Source: Typha latifolia (taxonomy: Eukaryota; Streptophyta; Magnoliopsida; Poales; Typhaceae). From it: a DNA stretch of 64,000 nt. Below, piece after piece: positions 14,835-26,760 of the stretch. Position numbers and translations under genes: made by a program. Within the stretch, counting starts at the first letter, position 1. Every line of letters begins with the position of its first letter. The DNA lies in contig CM034108.1 in assembly GCA_019914945.1 (NCBI GenBank), positions 1,932,001 to 1,996,000 on the forward strand, written 5' to 3'. The notes beneath the pieces are model-generated. The model was given only the letters and a program-made list of their open reading frames with translations. It did no database searches and was not told the origin of the DNA.

Positions 14835-15190
14835 GTTAGATATGAAGCAAAGTTCTCGTCACTTCTTCTCACTTTTGCTCTCCATTTGATGGAAGGGAGA
14901 GTATAATTTATAGAGAAGGGTGCAGTGCGGTTTGGTCGTAACAAAGAGGGGCACGGTGGCTGCCGGGAAGCCACGTCAGCTCAGAGGTACGTGGACCCCG
15001 CTAGCTCCGCATGGGCTCGGGTGGTGAGTGGTGATGTGGTCGACCGGGTTACCAGAAGGTGGGAGAAGGTTCGAGAAGTTTGGGGAAATGGGTGAGTGCT
15101 TGTGGTGCTACGTTGCTCAGGGATTTGGAGACGTGTACGCTCCTGGCACGTGAAGTGGGGCGGGTATTTTAACCTTTTAAGCTCTTCTAG
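14835..15190 (-). promoter_or_regulatory. ELIP2 promoter
   Basis: Minus-strand TATAAAT at 14906-14912 and G-box CACGTG at 15147-15152. An ACGT core (gtacacgtctcc) lies between them, as in the other ELIP promoters. Homology with the other ELIP promoters ends near 15200. Confidence 0.65.
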
Positions 15191-15881
15191 ATATCTATTA
15201 TTGAAAACATAAATAAATATCTGCGAAAATAGATTCCGAATGTTTTCCTATAATATTTTATTTTATTTTAAAATAATATCTAATGAAGAAATGAAAGAAT
15301 TATAATATGGTTTATGTATTCGCTTTCAGCTTACGTGTATATTCTATTAATTCTAATACAATTCTAATAGTTGGATGAACACGATAAATATATTGGCTCG
15401 TAGAAATAATAATAATTACTTAAAATACAAACAAATATCATTATTTAACCAGCCGGAGATTTATTTGGTTTAATTTGATGTAAAAAAAAAAATTTGACTA
15501 ATCCTGTGCAATGGAAACCATTTTTATTTCGCAAGCAAAATGACTCAAAAGAGTATGAACAGTGCGTTGACCTGTCAAATACTTAATGGAGGAGATTCGC
15601 ACTATATAAAGAACGTTTATTATTTGGAGAACCAATTGAAGAAATGAAAATCACAAAGCCCAAAAAAAAAGGCATGAATAAATTAATCACTAATACGTGG
15701 ACTGACTCACCATAGTCAATAATATACATGACATCCTTCCTAACGTTATTAGTGCAATTCTTGAATCAAGAGATTTTGCATCACAGTTAAAAACTCTAGA
15801 GAGCCTTTGTCTCCTTACCACGTCCACATAATATTGGCATTTAACTGCCAAATATATTTGATATGTACTCGATGATATATT

Positions 15882-15931
<50 letters not shown>

Positions 15932-16385
15932 GTACTATACGCTAGTTTCTCTCTTTTAACTCTTTAATGTTCCACAGTTATATATATATATATATATATG
16001 TCTCCCTTTTAGTTTTTTCACTGATTTGCAGTCACATGTAAGTACTACTTATTTATGAACTATAGTTATATTTATGTAATACGTAGGTTTTTATTTTTAA
16101 TTTTATAAGATACATTTAATGCAGCTAATATGTATAATATTATAAGGCTCTTTTTCTCTCGCATAGGCTTTTAATTGAGAATCGAACTAATAGAGAATAA
16201 CGGCCACCGGGTTTATAGAAAAATTGGCACATACCTCTCTTATGATCAAGGAAATCATATTCCCGACTCTAATTTAAAATAATAATTATAAAAATATTAT
16301 TTAATAATTTGATATATTAATTTGACTCGACGATAATTAACTAGATAGATAGTGTGAATGATATATAAGAAGAGAAAAGAATAAT
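15191..16385. other. ELIP2 distal upstream region with microsatellites
   Basis: No gene. It contains (TA)n at about 15885-15918 running into GTAT repeats to 15933, and (TA)n at about 15977-15999. The parts 15700-15880 and 16010-16130 are related in inverted orientation to 19260-19440 and 18780-18900, so the upstream regions of ELIP2 and ELIP4 share ancestry. Confidence 0.6.
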
Positions 16386-16394
16386 ACAGCAGAC

Positions 16395-16665
16395 AGTGCG
16401 TGACTCAAATGGTTCCGAGAGTGAAACTTGGATCACAGGGATTGGAGGTAGATTTCTTCTTCATATCTAACAAATATCATAAATTTTTCTTAATTAACGC
16501 TTAATCTTTTCGGATTTTGTAACCTGGAGATATCCAAGCCTCTCCAGTCACTGATGAAGCCGGCTTCGCCATCATCGAGCACGCTTAATTTCTGAGAGTG
16601 CATGATCTTCTTCTATACCTAAGATTATTGTGACCTCACGCTAATGAAACCTTAGTCGGCAAGCA
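16395..16665 (+). pseudogene. AKR exons 1-2 relic
   Basis: From about 16408 the sequence matches the end of AKR exon 1 ([13 protein letters not shown] codons and the following GT). It continues through intron 1 into a damaged exon 2. About 40 bases after VSK are missing, and LGFGC is lost. The HAFREG region reads into a TAA, and the FDTSD region is garbled. The exon ends with recognisable LVGK codons near 16660. Exons 3-7 are absent. It sits just downstream of ELIP3's stop, in the opposite orientation. Confidence 0.85.
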
Positions 16666-16900
16666 TAATTAACCTGTAAATTGTAAGAGTAATGAAAAAT
16701 ATTCACAAGTAATATTGGCAAAATAAAGGATGCTTTCAATAAATTTCCCTAATTCATATTCTGAATCTGCCAACTCGCGGCAATTCATAACAGAAAAAAT
16801 CAACTTCCCATATACATAATTGCCTGACAAGCTACGGCTAGCATTCTAACTCTCATCCTTTTTGTCTTCAAAAGTTAAGATGAGTACATGATCACTAACT
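16666..16900. other. ELIP3 3' flank
   Basis: No gene. The ELIP downstream sequence is shared with ELIP4 (20830-20990, inverted), including the word atgagtacatgatcac. Confidence 0.5.
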
Positions 16901-17744
16901 TTACACAAGAGGCCCTCCCTTTAAGTACTCGGTGAAAGCTAATGCGACCAACCCCATCATTGCAAACCTTCCATTCCACAACTCGGCGTTGGCATTCATA
17001 AAGCCATCGGTTTTAGACTGCACGTTCTGGCCCTTGAACAAAGGAATCAAGGAGGCAACAGAGAAGACTGCGGCGGTGCCGACGAACCACGGTAAACCGC
17101 CGTTCATGAGCTGAGCAAACAAGTCATCGCCTCTCGCCACCTCGACTGCCATCGCCGACACGAAGCCGAGCATCGCCAGACGCCCGTTGATCCTCTCCGG
17201 CGCCGGCCCGCTGAACGCTAGCACGTCGGAGAACTTGGTGCTCACCTGAAATTATGTTGAACTGGTGGTGAGAACTCATTTTGCATCTTGATAGATTTCC
17301 TTTTGAGTCTTTTTTCATTTCACAATCTATAATATGTGTTTATTCGTATTTTCAATTCGATCTTATGTTGTTGAAAAAGAAACTATTCCTAATAAATCCA
17401 TTTTCTTAAGGTACATATCATTGACGATAAAAATGTCCAACCTTAGCTGCAGGCTTTGGTGCAGGGCTCGGAGTCCCCGGCGACGATCTCCCCAGTGGCT
17501 GCTTTCCCTGCTACCAAAACAAAAAATAAGTTCTCGTGCAAAAAACCGGCGAAGACTTCATCTACTTGGTAAAACCACCACCGTCGATCGACTACCACGT
17601 AAACAGTAAACCCACCTCGCTTTGGCATCGGACGCGCAGGACGCCCCCACGTTGCGAAGGGAGACCCGATGAGCGGCTCTTGTGGACGACGCGCGGCGCC
17701 GTCGATCCCACGTAGGAAGAACTCAGTGTAGCTGAAGCGGCCAT
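16901..17744 (-). CDS. ELIP: Early light-induced protein 3 (ELIP)
   Basis: Three exons: 17744-17616, 17507-17442, 17245-16901; 179 aa. Exons 1 and 2 encode the same residues as ELIP2. The exon-3 protein segment is identical to ELIP4, including TEYLKGG where ELIP1 and ELIP2 have TEYFKGG. The gene is thus a mosaic: 5' half ELIP2-like, 3' exon ELIP4-like. The three-helix ELIP domain is intact with both pigment-binding helices. The promoter has TATA at 17816-17822 and a G-box at 18059-18064, both on the minus strand. It is head to head with ELIP4, with start codons 2.1 kb apart. Confidence 0.95.
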
Positions 17745-18105
17745 GTTAAATATGAAGCAAAGTTCTCGTCACTTCTTCTCACTTTTGCTCTCCATTTGAT
17801 GGAAGGGAGAGTATAATTTATAGAGAAGGGTGCAGTGCGGTTTGGTCGTAACAAAGAGGGGCACGGTGGCTGCCGGGAAGCCACGTCAGCTCAGAGGTAC
17901 GTGGACCCCGCTAGCTCCGCATGGGCTCGGGTGGTGAGTGGTGATGTGGTCGACCGGGTTACCAGAAGGTGGGAGAAGGTTCGAGAAGTTTGGGGAAATG
18001 GGTGAGTGCTTGTGGTGCTACGTTGCCCAGGGATTTGGAGACGTGTACGCTTTTGGGGCACGTGAAGTGGGGCGGGTATTTTAACCTTTTTAGCTTTTCT
18101 AGATA
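17745..18105 (-). promoter_or_regulatory. ELIP3 promoter
   Basis: Almost identical to the ELIP2 promoter at an offset of 2,910 (one visible change near 18027). TATA at 17816-17822, G-box at 18059-18064. Confidence 0.65.
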
Positions 18106-19440
18106 TCTATTATTGAAAAATATATATATATAATCTGTGAAAAAAATATCGGAATATTTTCCTACACTTGGAACATGGTTTATAAATAAATATCGTAATT
18201 TATTTTCTATTTGACACGGTCACCTATTTTCCTATTATCCTTTTCACGTTGCAGAGCTACCCGACCCCGAGAGTATTTAGTTAATTCAAAGTTAATTTTT
18301 AAAAAAAACTGACTAATTCTGCCTAGTCATGTTTTAATATCATTCAACCCAAAGTCTAGTCATGAGCTGTAAGGGGTGTCGATACTCTCTTGATATATTT
18401 AAGTGACACTAAATTTTTATTAATATATAAATTATTTAATTTATGTTTTAAGCTGTCACATTATTAAGTTAATTGTCATTAAGTATCTCATCGTTATGCT
18501 CTCGAACTAATTCTCTAATTTAATATATTATTAATCATTCAGATCGAGCTAAATCATCAAGTCAAATTACTATGTCAAATTATTAAATAATTTTATTTAT
18601 AATAATTACTTTGAATTGGCATCTTTTCTCCATTAAGTATATTCTCAAAATTATAATTTATTTTTAATTTTATATGAGGGGCATGTTATAGGAAACCTTT
18701 TACTTCCAATTTATTTTCAATTGTTGTCCAAATTGTGTTGTCTGCTAATTTTACAGGAAACTTACCCTTATAATATTATACATATTGGCTACTTAAACGT
18801 ATCTTATAAAATAAAAATAAAAAACCTACGTATTATGTAAATATAACTATAGTTCGTAAAAGAAATTTAAAAAGAAACTACATGGTATGTACATGTAACT
18901 GTGGATTTGAGAAAAAAAAAACTAAAAGAGAAACTATTGTATCACATTCGACTGAGAAACGGTTAAATAAAAAAAACCTAATATATATATATATATATAT
19001 ATATCATATAATATAACTGTGGAACATAAAAGAGCTAAAAAGAGAAACTATTTATATGACATAGATCACAAACGAACTACAAATTGAAATTACATAATAC
19101 GTAAAATAACTTAAGAAATACATTCTCAACTAGAAGACGTTCTAATAAAACTATAATATCTTCTAACAATAACATATATAATACTTTTTAATTGAGCGAG
19201 TTAGATATCATAATATATAAAGGAATATTATAATATGATGCCGAAAAGATAAAGTTATCATCCAATGAGTACTTATCAAATATATTTCACAGTTAAATCA
19301 GTGTATTATTGGCAATTAATATGTGGAGGTGGTAAGGGACAAAGGCTCTGTAGAGAAAGATGATATCTAGATTTCGCAAAATCCCTTGATTCAAGAATTG
19401 GACTAATAACGTTGGGGAGGATGTCACGTAGATTTTCACA
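18106..19440. repeat. ELIP3/ELIP4 intergenic region with a degenerate repeated motif
   Basis: No gene. AT-rich, with (AT)n at about 18982-19004. Between 18830 and 19140 a motif recurs in diverged copies: acgtattatgtaaatataa, then acatgtaactgtgga, then aaaagagaaacta. Related copies occur at 25915-26170 and inverted at 15930-16100. 19260-19440 matches 15720-15880 inverted. Confidence 0.55.
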
Positions 19441-19851
19441 GGTTATATATTTATATTTTCAATATTAGATATCTAGAAAAGCTTAAAAGGTTAAAATACC
19501 CGACCCACTTCACGTGCCAAGAGCGTACACGTCTCCACCCTCCTGAGAAACGTATATAAATATTATATAGCACCACAAGCACTCACCCATTTCCCCGAAC
19601 TTGTCGAACTTTCTCTCACCTTATGGTAAGCCGTCCACGTCACCACTCACCACCCAAGCCCATGCGAAGCTAGCGAGGTCCACATACCACCGAGCTGTCG
19701 TGGCGTCACGGCAGCCACCACGCACCTCTTTAATATGACCAACCGCACCCACCTCTATAAATTTCATCCTCCGTTCCATCAAATGGAAAGCAAACTTGAG
19801 AAGAAGTGAGGAAGTGAGAAGAGGAGAGAAGAACTCTGCTTCATATCGAAG
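19441..19851 (+). promoter_or_regulatory. ELIP4 promoter
   Basis: G-box CACGTG at 19511-19516, ACGT core in gtacacgtctcc following it, and TATAAAT at 19756-19762, about 90 bases before the ATG. A 23-base insert containing tatataaatattatata breaks the otherwise conserved block near 19550. Confidence 0.65.
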
Positions 19852-20829
19852 ATGGCCGCTTCAGCTACACTGAGCTCCTACGTGGGGTCTGCCGCTCCAC
19901 GCGTCGTCCAGAAGAGCCGTTCATCGGGTCTCCCTCTGCAACGTGGGCGCGTGCTGCGCGTCCGATGCCAAAGCGAGGTGGGTTTACCGTTTACGTGGTA
20001 GTCGATCGACGGTGGGGTTTACCAAGTAGATGAAGTCTTCGCCGGTTTTTAGCACGAGTACTTATTTTTTGTGCCTTTTTTTTTCTTTTGGTAGCAGGAA
20101 AAGCAGCCATTGGATAAATCGGCGCCGGTAACTCCGCCTCCGCAGCCTACTCCGAGCCCTGCACCAAAGCCTGCAGCTAAGGTTGGACATTTTTATCCTC
20201 CTCCATTTCTTCTCTATCTAATCTTTTTAAAAGTTCAGGTTATTACGCAATGATACCTACCTAAAAGTAACGGATTTATTCATTCACAACCCTATATTAT
20301 GTACCTATTCCAGTCACACTATGTCTACTTGGGATACTTTTTTTTTTATTTTAACAACGTAAGGATCGAATTGAAAATAGGATTGAACACATATTAGTAG
20401 GTTGTGAAATGAAAAAAAGACTCAAAAAGAAATCTCTTTAAGATGCAAAAATATTTCCTCACCACCAGTTCAACCTAATGTCAGGTGAGCACCAAGTTCT
20501 CCGACGTGCTAGCATTCAGCGGGCCGGCGCCGGAGAGGATCAACGGGCGTCTGGCGATGCTCGGCTTCGTGTCGGCGATGGCGGTCGAGGTGGCGAGAGG
20601 CGATGATTTGTTTGCTCAGCTCATGAACGGCGGTTTACCGTGGTTCGTTGGCACCGCCGCCGTCTTCTCCGTTGCCTCCTTGATTCCTTTGTTCAAGGGC
20701 CAGAACGTGCAGTCTAAAACCGATGGCTTTATGAATGCCAACGCCGAGTTGTGGAATGGACGGTTTGCAATGATGGGGTTGGTTGCATTAGCTTTCACCG
20801 AGTACTTAAAGGGAGGGCCTCTTGTGTAA
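19852..20829 (+). CDS. ELIP: Early light-induced protein 4 (ELIP)
   Basis: Three exons: 19852-19977, 20098-20181, 20485-20829; 184 aa. The transit peptide differs from ELIP2/3 ([15 protein letters not shown]). Exon 2 is six codons longer than in the other copies because of an extra PPPQPT segment in the proline-rich linker. Exon 3 encodes the complete three-helix domain with [12 protein letters not shown] and [11 protein letters not shown], and is identical in protein to ELIP3. Intron 2 is about 100 bases longer than in ELIP1. Function as for ELIP1: a thylakoid photoprotective pigment-binding protein, family knowledge applied to a clear match. Confidence 0.95.
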
Positions 20830-21744
20830 AGTTAGTGATCATGTACTCATCTTAACTTTTGAAGACAAAGGATGAGAGTTAGAATGCTAGCTATAGCTTG
20901 TCAGGCAATTATGTATATGGAAGTTGATTTTTTCTGTTATGAATTGTCACGAGTCAGGCAGATTTAGAATATGAAATAGGGAAATTTATTAAAAACATTC
21001 TATATTTTGCCTATATTTAGCATGATTATCGGGCGGACCGGGTCGGTTTTGAGTCGGGTCGGTTTTGAGTCGGGCTTTTTGGGCCAATCGGGCTTAAGTA
21101 TTTGTTCATGGTCCGACTCACTAATCATTTGGGCCGAGCTAGAATAGTCTAACCCGTTATTGCCTGTCGGTCCATGAGAGATCGGGCTATCTGGTTGGGC
21201 CGGGTCGGCCCGACCCATCAATCACTTGGCCCAACCCATATTTTAGCTATTTTTAAATTTTTTTTACTATTAACTTATTTTTAAAAAAACTAATTATGTT
21301 CCTCCATTTAAAAAATAATTAAAATAAATTAAAAATTTTAAAGGTGTGCTTAAAATAATACAAAACGGTACAATACTAAAATTTCTGTTGGTTGTTACTG
21401 TAGCAAAACGGTAAATTACTGTAGCAGAACGAGCGAGTTTTGTTGTTGGCCAAAGGGGCGAGCTTTCGGGCCGGGTCGAGCAAGCAAAGGGTTGGCCTGT
21501 GCTACCCATGGGTAGTTAGGGCTTAGGCCGGGTCGAGCCTTAACCGGATCCAGGCCGAATCGGGTACGGTCTAGCTGGACCATTTGATCAAGTCTATCTA
21601 TTTTTGTTATGAAATATTTATTACTTGACTTTTACATTTGGTTTTTATTGTTTAAAAATATTAGCTAGCTAACTAAATAAAATTAATTTTAATATATGAT
21701 TTATGTAACTCTACTAATTAAATTATAAAAAATATTTTGAAATT
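20830..21744. repeat. ELIP4 3' flank and G+C-rich low-complexity block
   Basis: 20830-20990 is the shared ELIP downstream flank. About 21020-21240 and 21420-21590 are rich in the words cgggtcgg, gggccgg and cggcccg, in sharp contrast to the AT-rich surroundings, with AT-rich sequence between them. No credible protein. It looks like a repetitive insertion of unknown family placed between ELIP4 and AKR3. Confidence 0.5.
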
Positions 21745-22299
21745 TTTTTAACCTTATCTTTTTAAACCATATCTCGGTGTAACTCACCAAATTAATCAAA
21801 AATATTTTTCTAGATTTAATCATTCTACCTATTCCACTAATGAATAAAGTATTTTATAATTATTTTAATGTTAAAAAAAATTCTTTGGTTGATGTATTTT
21901 TATTTGAAAATGATTGGCTTTAGTTAACTCATAATGTCACATAAAAATTACAGAAAAAAATAATTACAAAAAGAAAAAGTAAGGGGTCAGATTACAGATT
22001 TCTTAAAAATGAGAAGTTAATCAAAAACTGGTGAAAAGAAATGGTGTTATTTAAAAATTCTCAATAGTTTGACTTTTCGATTATTTGGTTATTTTAACAT
22101 TATGCGAAAACATATATCTTAGAAAACATATCCACCTCATCCAACATTTTTCTTAAATACTATAAGGATAGCTCGAAAACTTCCAGCCAAGGTGGAAAGA
22201 CAAAGGATCTCACCATCCATCATTACAGAGCTTCTTAAAAAGACGGGAAAAATAATAGGATGCCAAGTGCTAACAAGGCAAAGAAGGGATAACAGGGCC
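21745..22299. other. AKR3 3' flank, third copy of the arm's outer sequence
   Basis: No gene. It starts with the same ttttttaaccttatc words as position 1 and continues to resemble 1-290 and 13330-13500. It is therefore a third, diverged copy of the sequence outside the AKR genes, in the orientation of the left arm. It lacks the 1.2-kb insertion. Confidence 0.65.
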
Positions 22300-24713
22300 T
22301 TATGCAGAGGAATTGTTCTGTTTCTTTGGCGTATTTGCATACTTCCAGTTCAAATGTTCGTAGGTACTGAAGTTTCTGGAACCTGTTACCTCTTCTTCAT
22401 GGATTGCATCAGATATTTCTTTCAGGTCATCTTCTGTGAGCTTCACTTTTAAAGAGCCAATGTTGTCATCCAGGTTCCTGATCTTGGTTGTTCCTGAAAC
22501 ATCGGAAATAGGGAGAAAGTGAAGAATAGGCTATATATAAAGCACCAGATGAATGTTCTTTGTGTCATAGGTATAAATATTTCTCAGTTTGGCTTTTCTT
22601 ATGTTTCTGAATTTTCCATCGATCTAATTCATCCCACACATGAAGGACTATAAATCTTCAGACCTTCACTATTTGAAAAATAAGACAATAGGAGATAAAA
22701 GTTCCAAACTTCCATTTTCTTTCAGCTTTACCTGCTAGGTAAACAGTTAGTTAACCACTCTAAGCGCCACACTTTTTCTTAAGCAGCCACTAAGAAGAGG
22801 AAAAGATCTATATAACCAAACTCCTAATAATTGAGACTAATAAACAGTTCGAAGTCTCCAAAGTGTATTGTTCAGAACAAGATAAGAAACTAAATATACT
22901 GTCAAGCTGACATAAATTCATAAGTTATGGCAATAGTTCCTAGTCTGCCGTCCTTTTTAATCATTATAAGATTCAGGCTCTTCCATAACCTTCTGCATTT
23001 TTCTTATTAGGATAAGAATAAACTTCTCGTGGATACAAGGGGGCATATTATAAATGATACTTGATGAGGCCGGCAGTATTATTATTGCAAATTTACAGCC
23101 AAGGTTACCTGGGATAGGAGCAACATCATCCCCTTGATGAAGAATCCAAGCTAAAGCTAGCTGAGCAGGGGTACAATGATGCTTCGTCGCTAGACTTTCC
23201 AGTCGCAAATACAGAGGTTTGTTCCTTTGTAAGTTTTCTCCAGTAAACCTTGGGTGTGAATTCTGATAGATTCGGAAGTTTAATCATGAGAAAGAAATTT
23301 TGAATAACCAATTACACAAGCATATTAATCAGAAGAGATCTCAAATTTTCTCAAACGTCAAGAAATCTAAACTTTATTACCAAGGCCGTATTAGGTGGCA
23401 ATTCTTCTACGACTCCTTTCCCACCAAAAAAACCACGGCCAAGAGGGCTGTATGGAACTATTCCAATACCCAGTTCTCTGCATTCCAAATGACACCATAA
23501 GCACAAGTAGGATTACTTTGGTCAGAGATGCATAGAATAACTATCTCACTTGAAGCATCTTTAGGTGTTCTGTTTACTTTCTTGCAAGATGTTTGGTTGT
23601 CTAAGCCGATCAGATCAGTTAAATTTTAGTGAGCATGTTAATTTCCCTAAGATCCCCTAAAATATGATCTATTATATAACAGTTAGTTTATATTGAGATT
23701 GGCATAGAACAACTTTTATGTCAAAACTTCTTGAAGAACTTATTTAGATAGCAAAGACAAACCAAGTTCACATTTATATCATCCCCTATCAAAACAACTA
23801 CTGACAATTCAACAAACAACTTACCTGCACACCGGTACAATCTCGGACTCGATATCCCTTGTCCAAAGAGACCACTCCATCTGCAATGCCGAGATCGGGT
23901 GCACGGCGTGCGCACGCCTAATGGTCTCCGGGCTAGCCTCCGACAACCCAATGTACTTAATTTTCCCCTCTTCCACCAACTTCTTGAGCTCTCCCATCTA
24001 CAAAATCCCCAACTTCAATCACCAACCATCCTAGCAACAATGAACTTAGCCAAACTATCTACACTAATTAGAGTACTACTCACTGTTTCCTCTATTGGCA
24101 CAGTCTTATCAATTCTATGCTGGTAGTAAAGATCAATGTAATCGACTCCGAGTCGCTCGAGACTCGCCTCACAGCAAGCGCGCACGTACTCCGGCTTGCC
24201 ATTAATCGCATGCCTTGTGGAATCATATAGGAAAATTCCAAACTTTGTAGCCAATTGGATCTTCTCCCTGGGTAACTGCTTCAAGGCCTAAAGGATACAA
24301 ATACCAAAAAAAATATAGGGGTATAAACTGTAAATTTCCGTTCATTCCTCGAAGAGGATGAGAGACGAGAGAGAGGAAGTGAACCTTGCCGACTAAGATT
24401 TCATTAGTGTGTGGTCCGTAGAAATCCGAGGTGTCGAAGAAGGTGATACCTTCTCGGAAAGCGTGCTTGATGATGGCGACGCCGGCTTCGTCGGAGACCG
24501 GAGAATTGTATACTCCGGTGAGGCCCATGCACCCAAATCCCAACTTGGATACCTCCAGGTTACAAAATCCCCAACAAAAAGAAAAGAAAAGAAAGAAGCT
24601 TTAATTAAGAAAATTTTAAGAACTTTGTTAGATTTGAAGAAGAAATATACCTTCAATCCCTGTGATCCCAGTTTCACCCTGGGAACCATTTGGGCCACTA
24701 TTGCTTGCTCCAT
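22300..24713 (-). CDS. Aldo-keto reductase, copy 3 (AKR3)
   Basis: Seven exons on the minus strand with the same phases as AKR1/2: 24713-24651, 24552-24385, 24287-24084, 23997-23825, 23477-23381, 23262-23109, 22493-22300; 350 aa. Catalytic residues are conserved: FFDTSDFYG with D61 and Y66, LATKFG with K92, YYQHRID with H134. Many substitutions separate it from AKR1/2: [29 protein letters not shown], and [13 protein letters not shown], the last closer to the usual family sequence. Introns 4 and 6 are longer than in AKR1/2 by roughly 240 and 400 bases. It is the older, less rearranged copy. A TATA box lies near 24761-24767. The substrate cannot be inferred. Confidence 0.93.
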
Positions 24714-25060
24714 TGATTCGATCCCCAGAGTTGTCGTTCAAATTGTTTGGACAAGGGCCTATTTATAGAGATGATCCTATTGAGAAAGTATCCTTGGTGA
24801 GCACGGCTTTGCTAAGCGAGGGAGTGGAAGAATCGTCCTTTGATGAGCTCATGGCTTTGCTAAGCGAGGGCTGCGAAAGAGGCCCAGAGGTTTGGATTGA
24901 CCCGTTTGGGAATTCAAGGAGGATCGAGTTGAAACGAATAGAATGTCACCTTTTTGACACTGCTGAAGGAGCTCAGACCTCAGTGCTCAGTTAACGATGT
25001 TTTTTTTTTTATCTCGCTTTAATTCGTACGGACGTAGGCTGAGATGGACCCAAATTTGAT
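24714..25060 (-). promoter_or_regulatory. AKR3 promoter region
   Basis: Minus-strand TATAAAT at 24761-24767. The region holds the conserved AKR upstream block with gacccgtttgggaattc (about 24898-24914). A further stretch (24945-25050, atctcgctttaattcg) recurs at 26680-26730. Confidence 0.55.
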
Positions 25061-26454
25061 GAAAGAGAATCGGAGACGACATCCAAATTGGATGAAAGAG
25101 AATTGGAGACAGGAGAAAATAATTATTTCTTATTTAAATTAAGGGCATGATTCGATACTAATTAATTAATTAGAAGAAGAGTGGAGAAAAATATAGTTGT
25201 CCGCAAAAATGAGAGAATGGGAGAGAAAGAAAAAAGAAAAGAAAAAATAGACTCTATTTATATTTTAATATTTCGAATATATCTATATTCTATTATACTA
25301 TTTACTTAAATATTTTAGATTCTACCTGTGATAAGATTTAAGATTTTTATGCATTGCTTATCATGTGATTTATCTTAAATAAAATTTAATCAAAATATAT
25401 ATAACTGAGTATTTTATTATAAAATATATTTAAGAGAATCTTAATTCATGAATAAGAATATCTTAACTAAACGCCACCTAAATATTATAGCTTGTGTTGG
25501 ATATTTATAGCTTGTAGATAATATAACTCATATATGTTACTTTTATTTTTATTTTTATTTTTATTTTATCAAAACTTCATTTATTAAAGAGTATATTCTT
25601 ATGGATTTTATAGTTTGTGGTGATTTATTTTAATGATTAAATATTAGATGAAGGGTATAATGGTAAACATGTTATTTTTATCTTTTTTTTCTATGATTAA
25701 ATTAAACAGAGTAAACTTTTTTTTTTTTGTTCTCTTCTCTTATTAACTTTTTTTTCTTGCCTATTCTCTCCATCCAAACAAAGCGCTAAACTCTTAGCCC
25801 AAATGCCAATCACAAGACAGGTTGGGAGTGTCCTCTACAAATATTTTCGAAAATATTAAGGAGTAATTTACAAATTTTTTGAAAAAAGTAAGATTTTTGT
25901 AAAATTAAAAGAGAAAAATTATGTATTATGTAAATATAACCGCAGATCAGAGAATGAATTAAATGGGAACCATATAGTATGCACATATAACCATATATCT
26001 AGAAAGAAGTAAAAAAATCCTATGTTACATGCAACTGCTGACCAGGAAAAAACTAAAGAAGAGAAACTATGAAGTACTTACATGTGTGTGTATAATTGTG
26101 GATCATAAAAGAGCTAATTAAAAGCCTAGAGAAATTACGTGAAAGAAAGAAACCATATGATACATAAAATAATTGTAAAATATGTTTTAATACACGTATA
26201 TATATATATATATATTAGATATACTTTATAGTAAAATTAAACGTAATATGTGAACTTAGATAATATGATCTGTGAAAAAAAAAATTTCTGTAATATAATA
26301 AGTTACAAAAAAAAAAATATGAGAACATGATTTTATCTTTCCGCTACCGTTGTGGCATATAATTTTATCTCTTCATGCACATTATTTCATTTGCAATTTT
26401 CCTGATGAATTCTAGTGTAGCTCTCTTGCTGCTTGTTTATGATCTTTGTTCGAT
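25061..26454. other. AT-rich intergenic region with repeated motif
   Basis: No gene. Low-complexity AT-rich sequence. 25915-26170 holds diverged copies of the motif described at 18830-19140 (tatgtaaatataac, cacatataacca, gtggatcataaaagagcta). (TA)n at about 26198-26214. Confidence 0.5.
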
Positions 26455-26760
26455 TGTAAGAAGAAATCTACCTCCAATCCCAGTTTCACTCTAGGAACCA
26501 TTGGCTCCATTAATTCGATTCCCAGACTTGTTGTCCAAATTGTTCCGATAATAAGGATCTATTTTATAGAGATGATTTTGTAGAGGAAGTCTCGTTGGTG
26601 TTTGGGCTTTGCTTAGCGAACGAGGTTTGGACTACTTTGCAAAAGTTTTGATACTATTGGAGGGGTGTTTATAGAAAGATGTCACCTTTTGATCTCGCTT
26701 TAATTCGCATGGATGTAGGCTGAGATGGGCCTGGCCCAATATTAGCCCACCTAAGCCAGT
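26455..26760 (-). pseudogene. AKR exon-1 and promoter relic
   Basis: The minus strand carries a shortened AKR exon 1 at 26510-26472 (13 codons, [13 protein letters not shown], against 21 in the intact genes), followed by a GT donor. Upstream (26511-26760) is a decayed version of the AKR3 promoter region, including the gctttgcttagcga word and the atctcgctttaattcg block. No later exons follow. It marks the right edge of the AKR/ELIP array. Confidence 0.8.

Noticed and set aside
24409..24994. Plus-strand open frames over AKR3 exons 1-2 and promoter
   Set aside because: Antisense to clearly spliced AKR3 exons; no domain.
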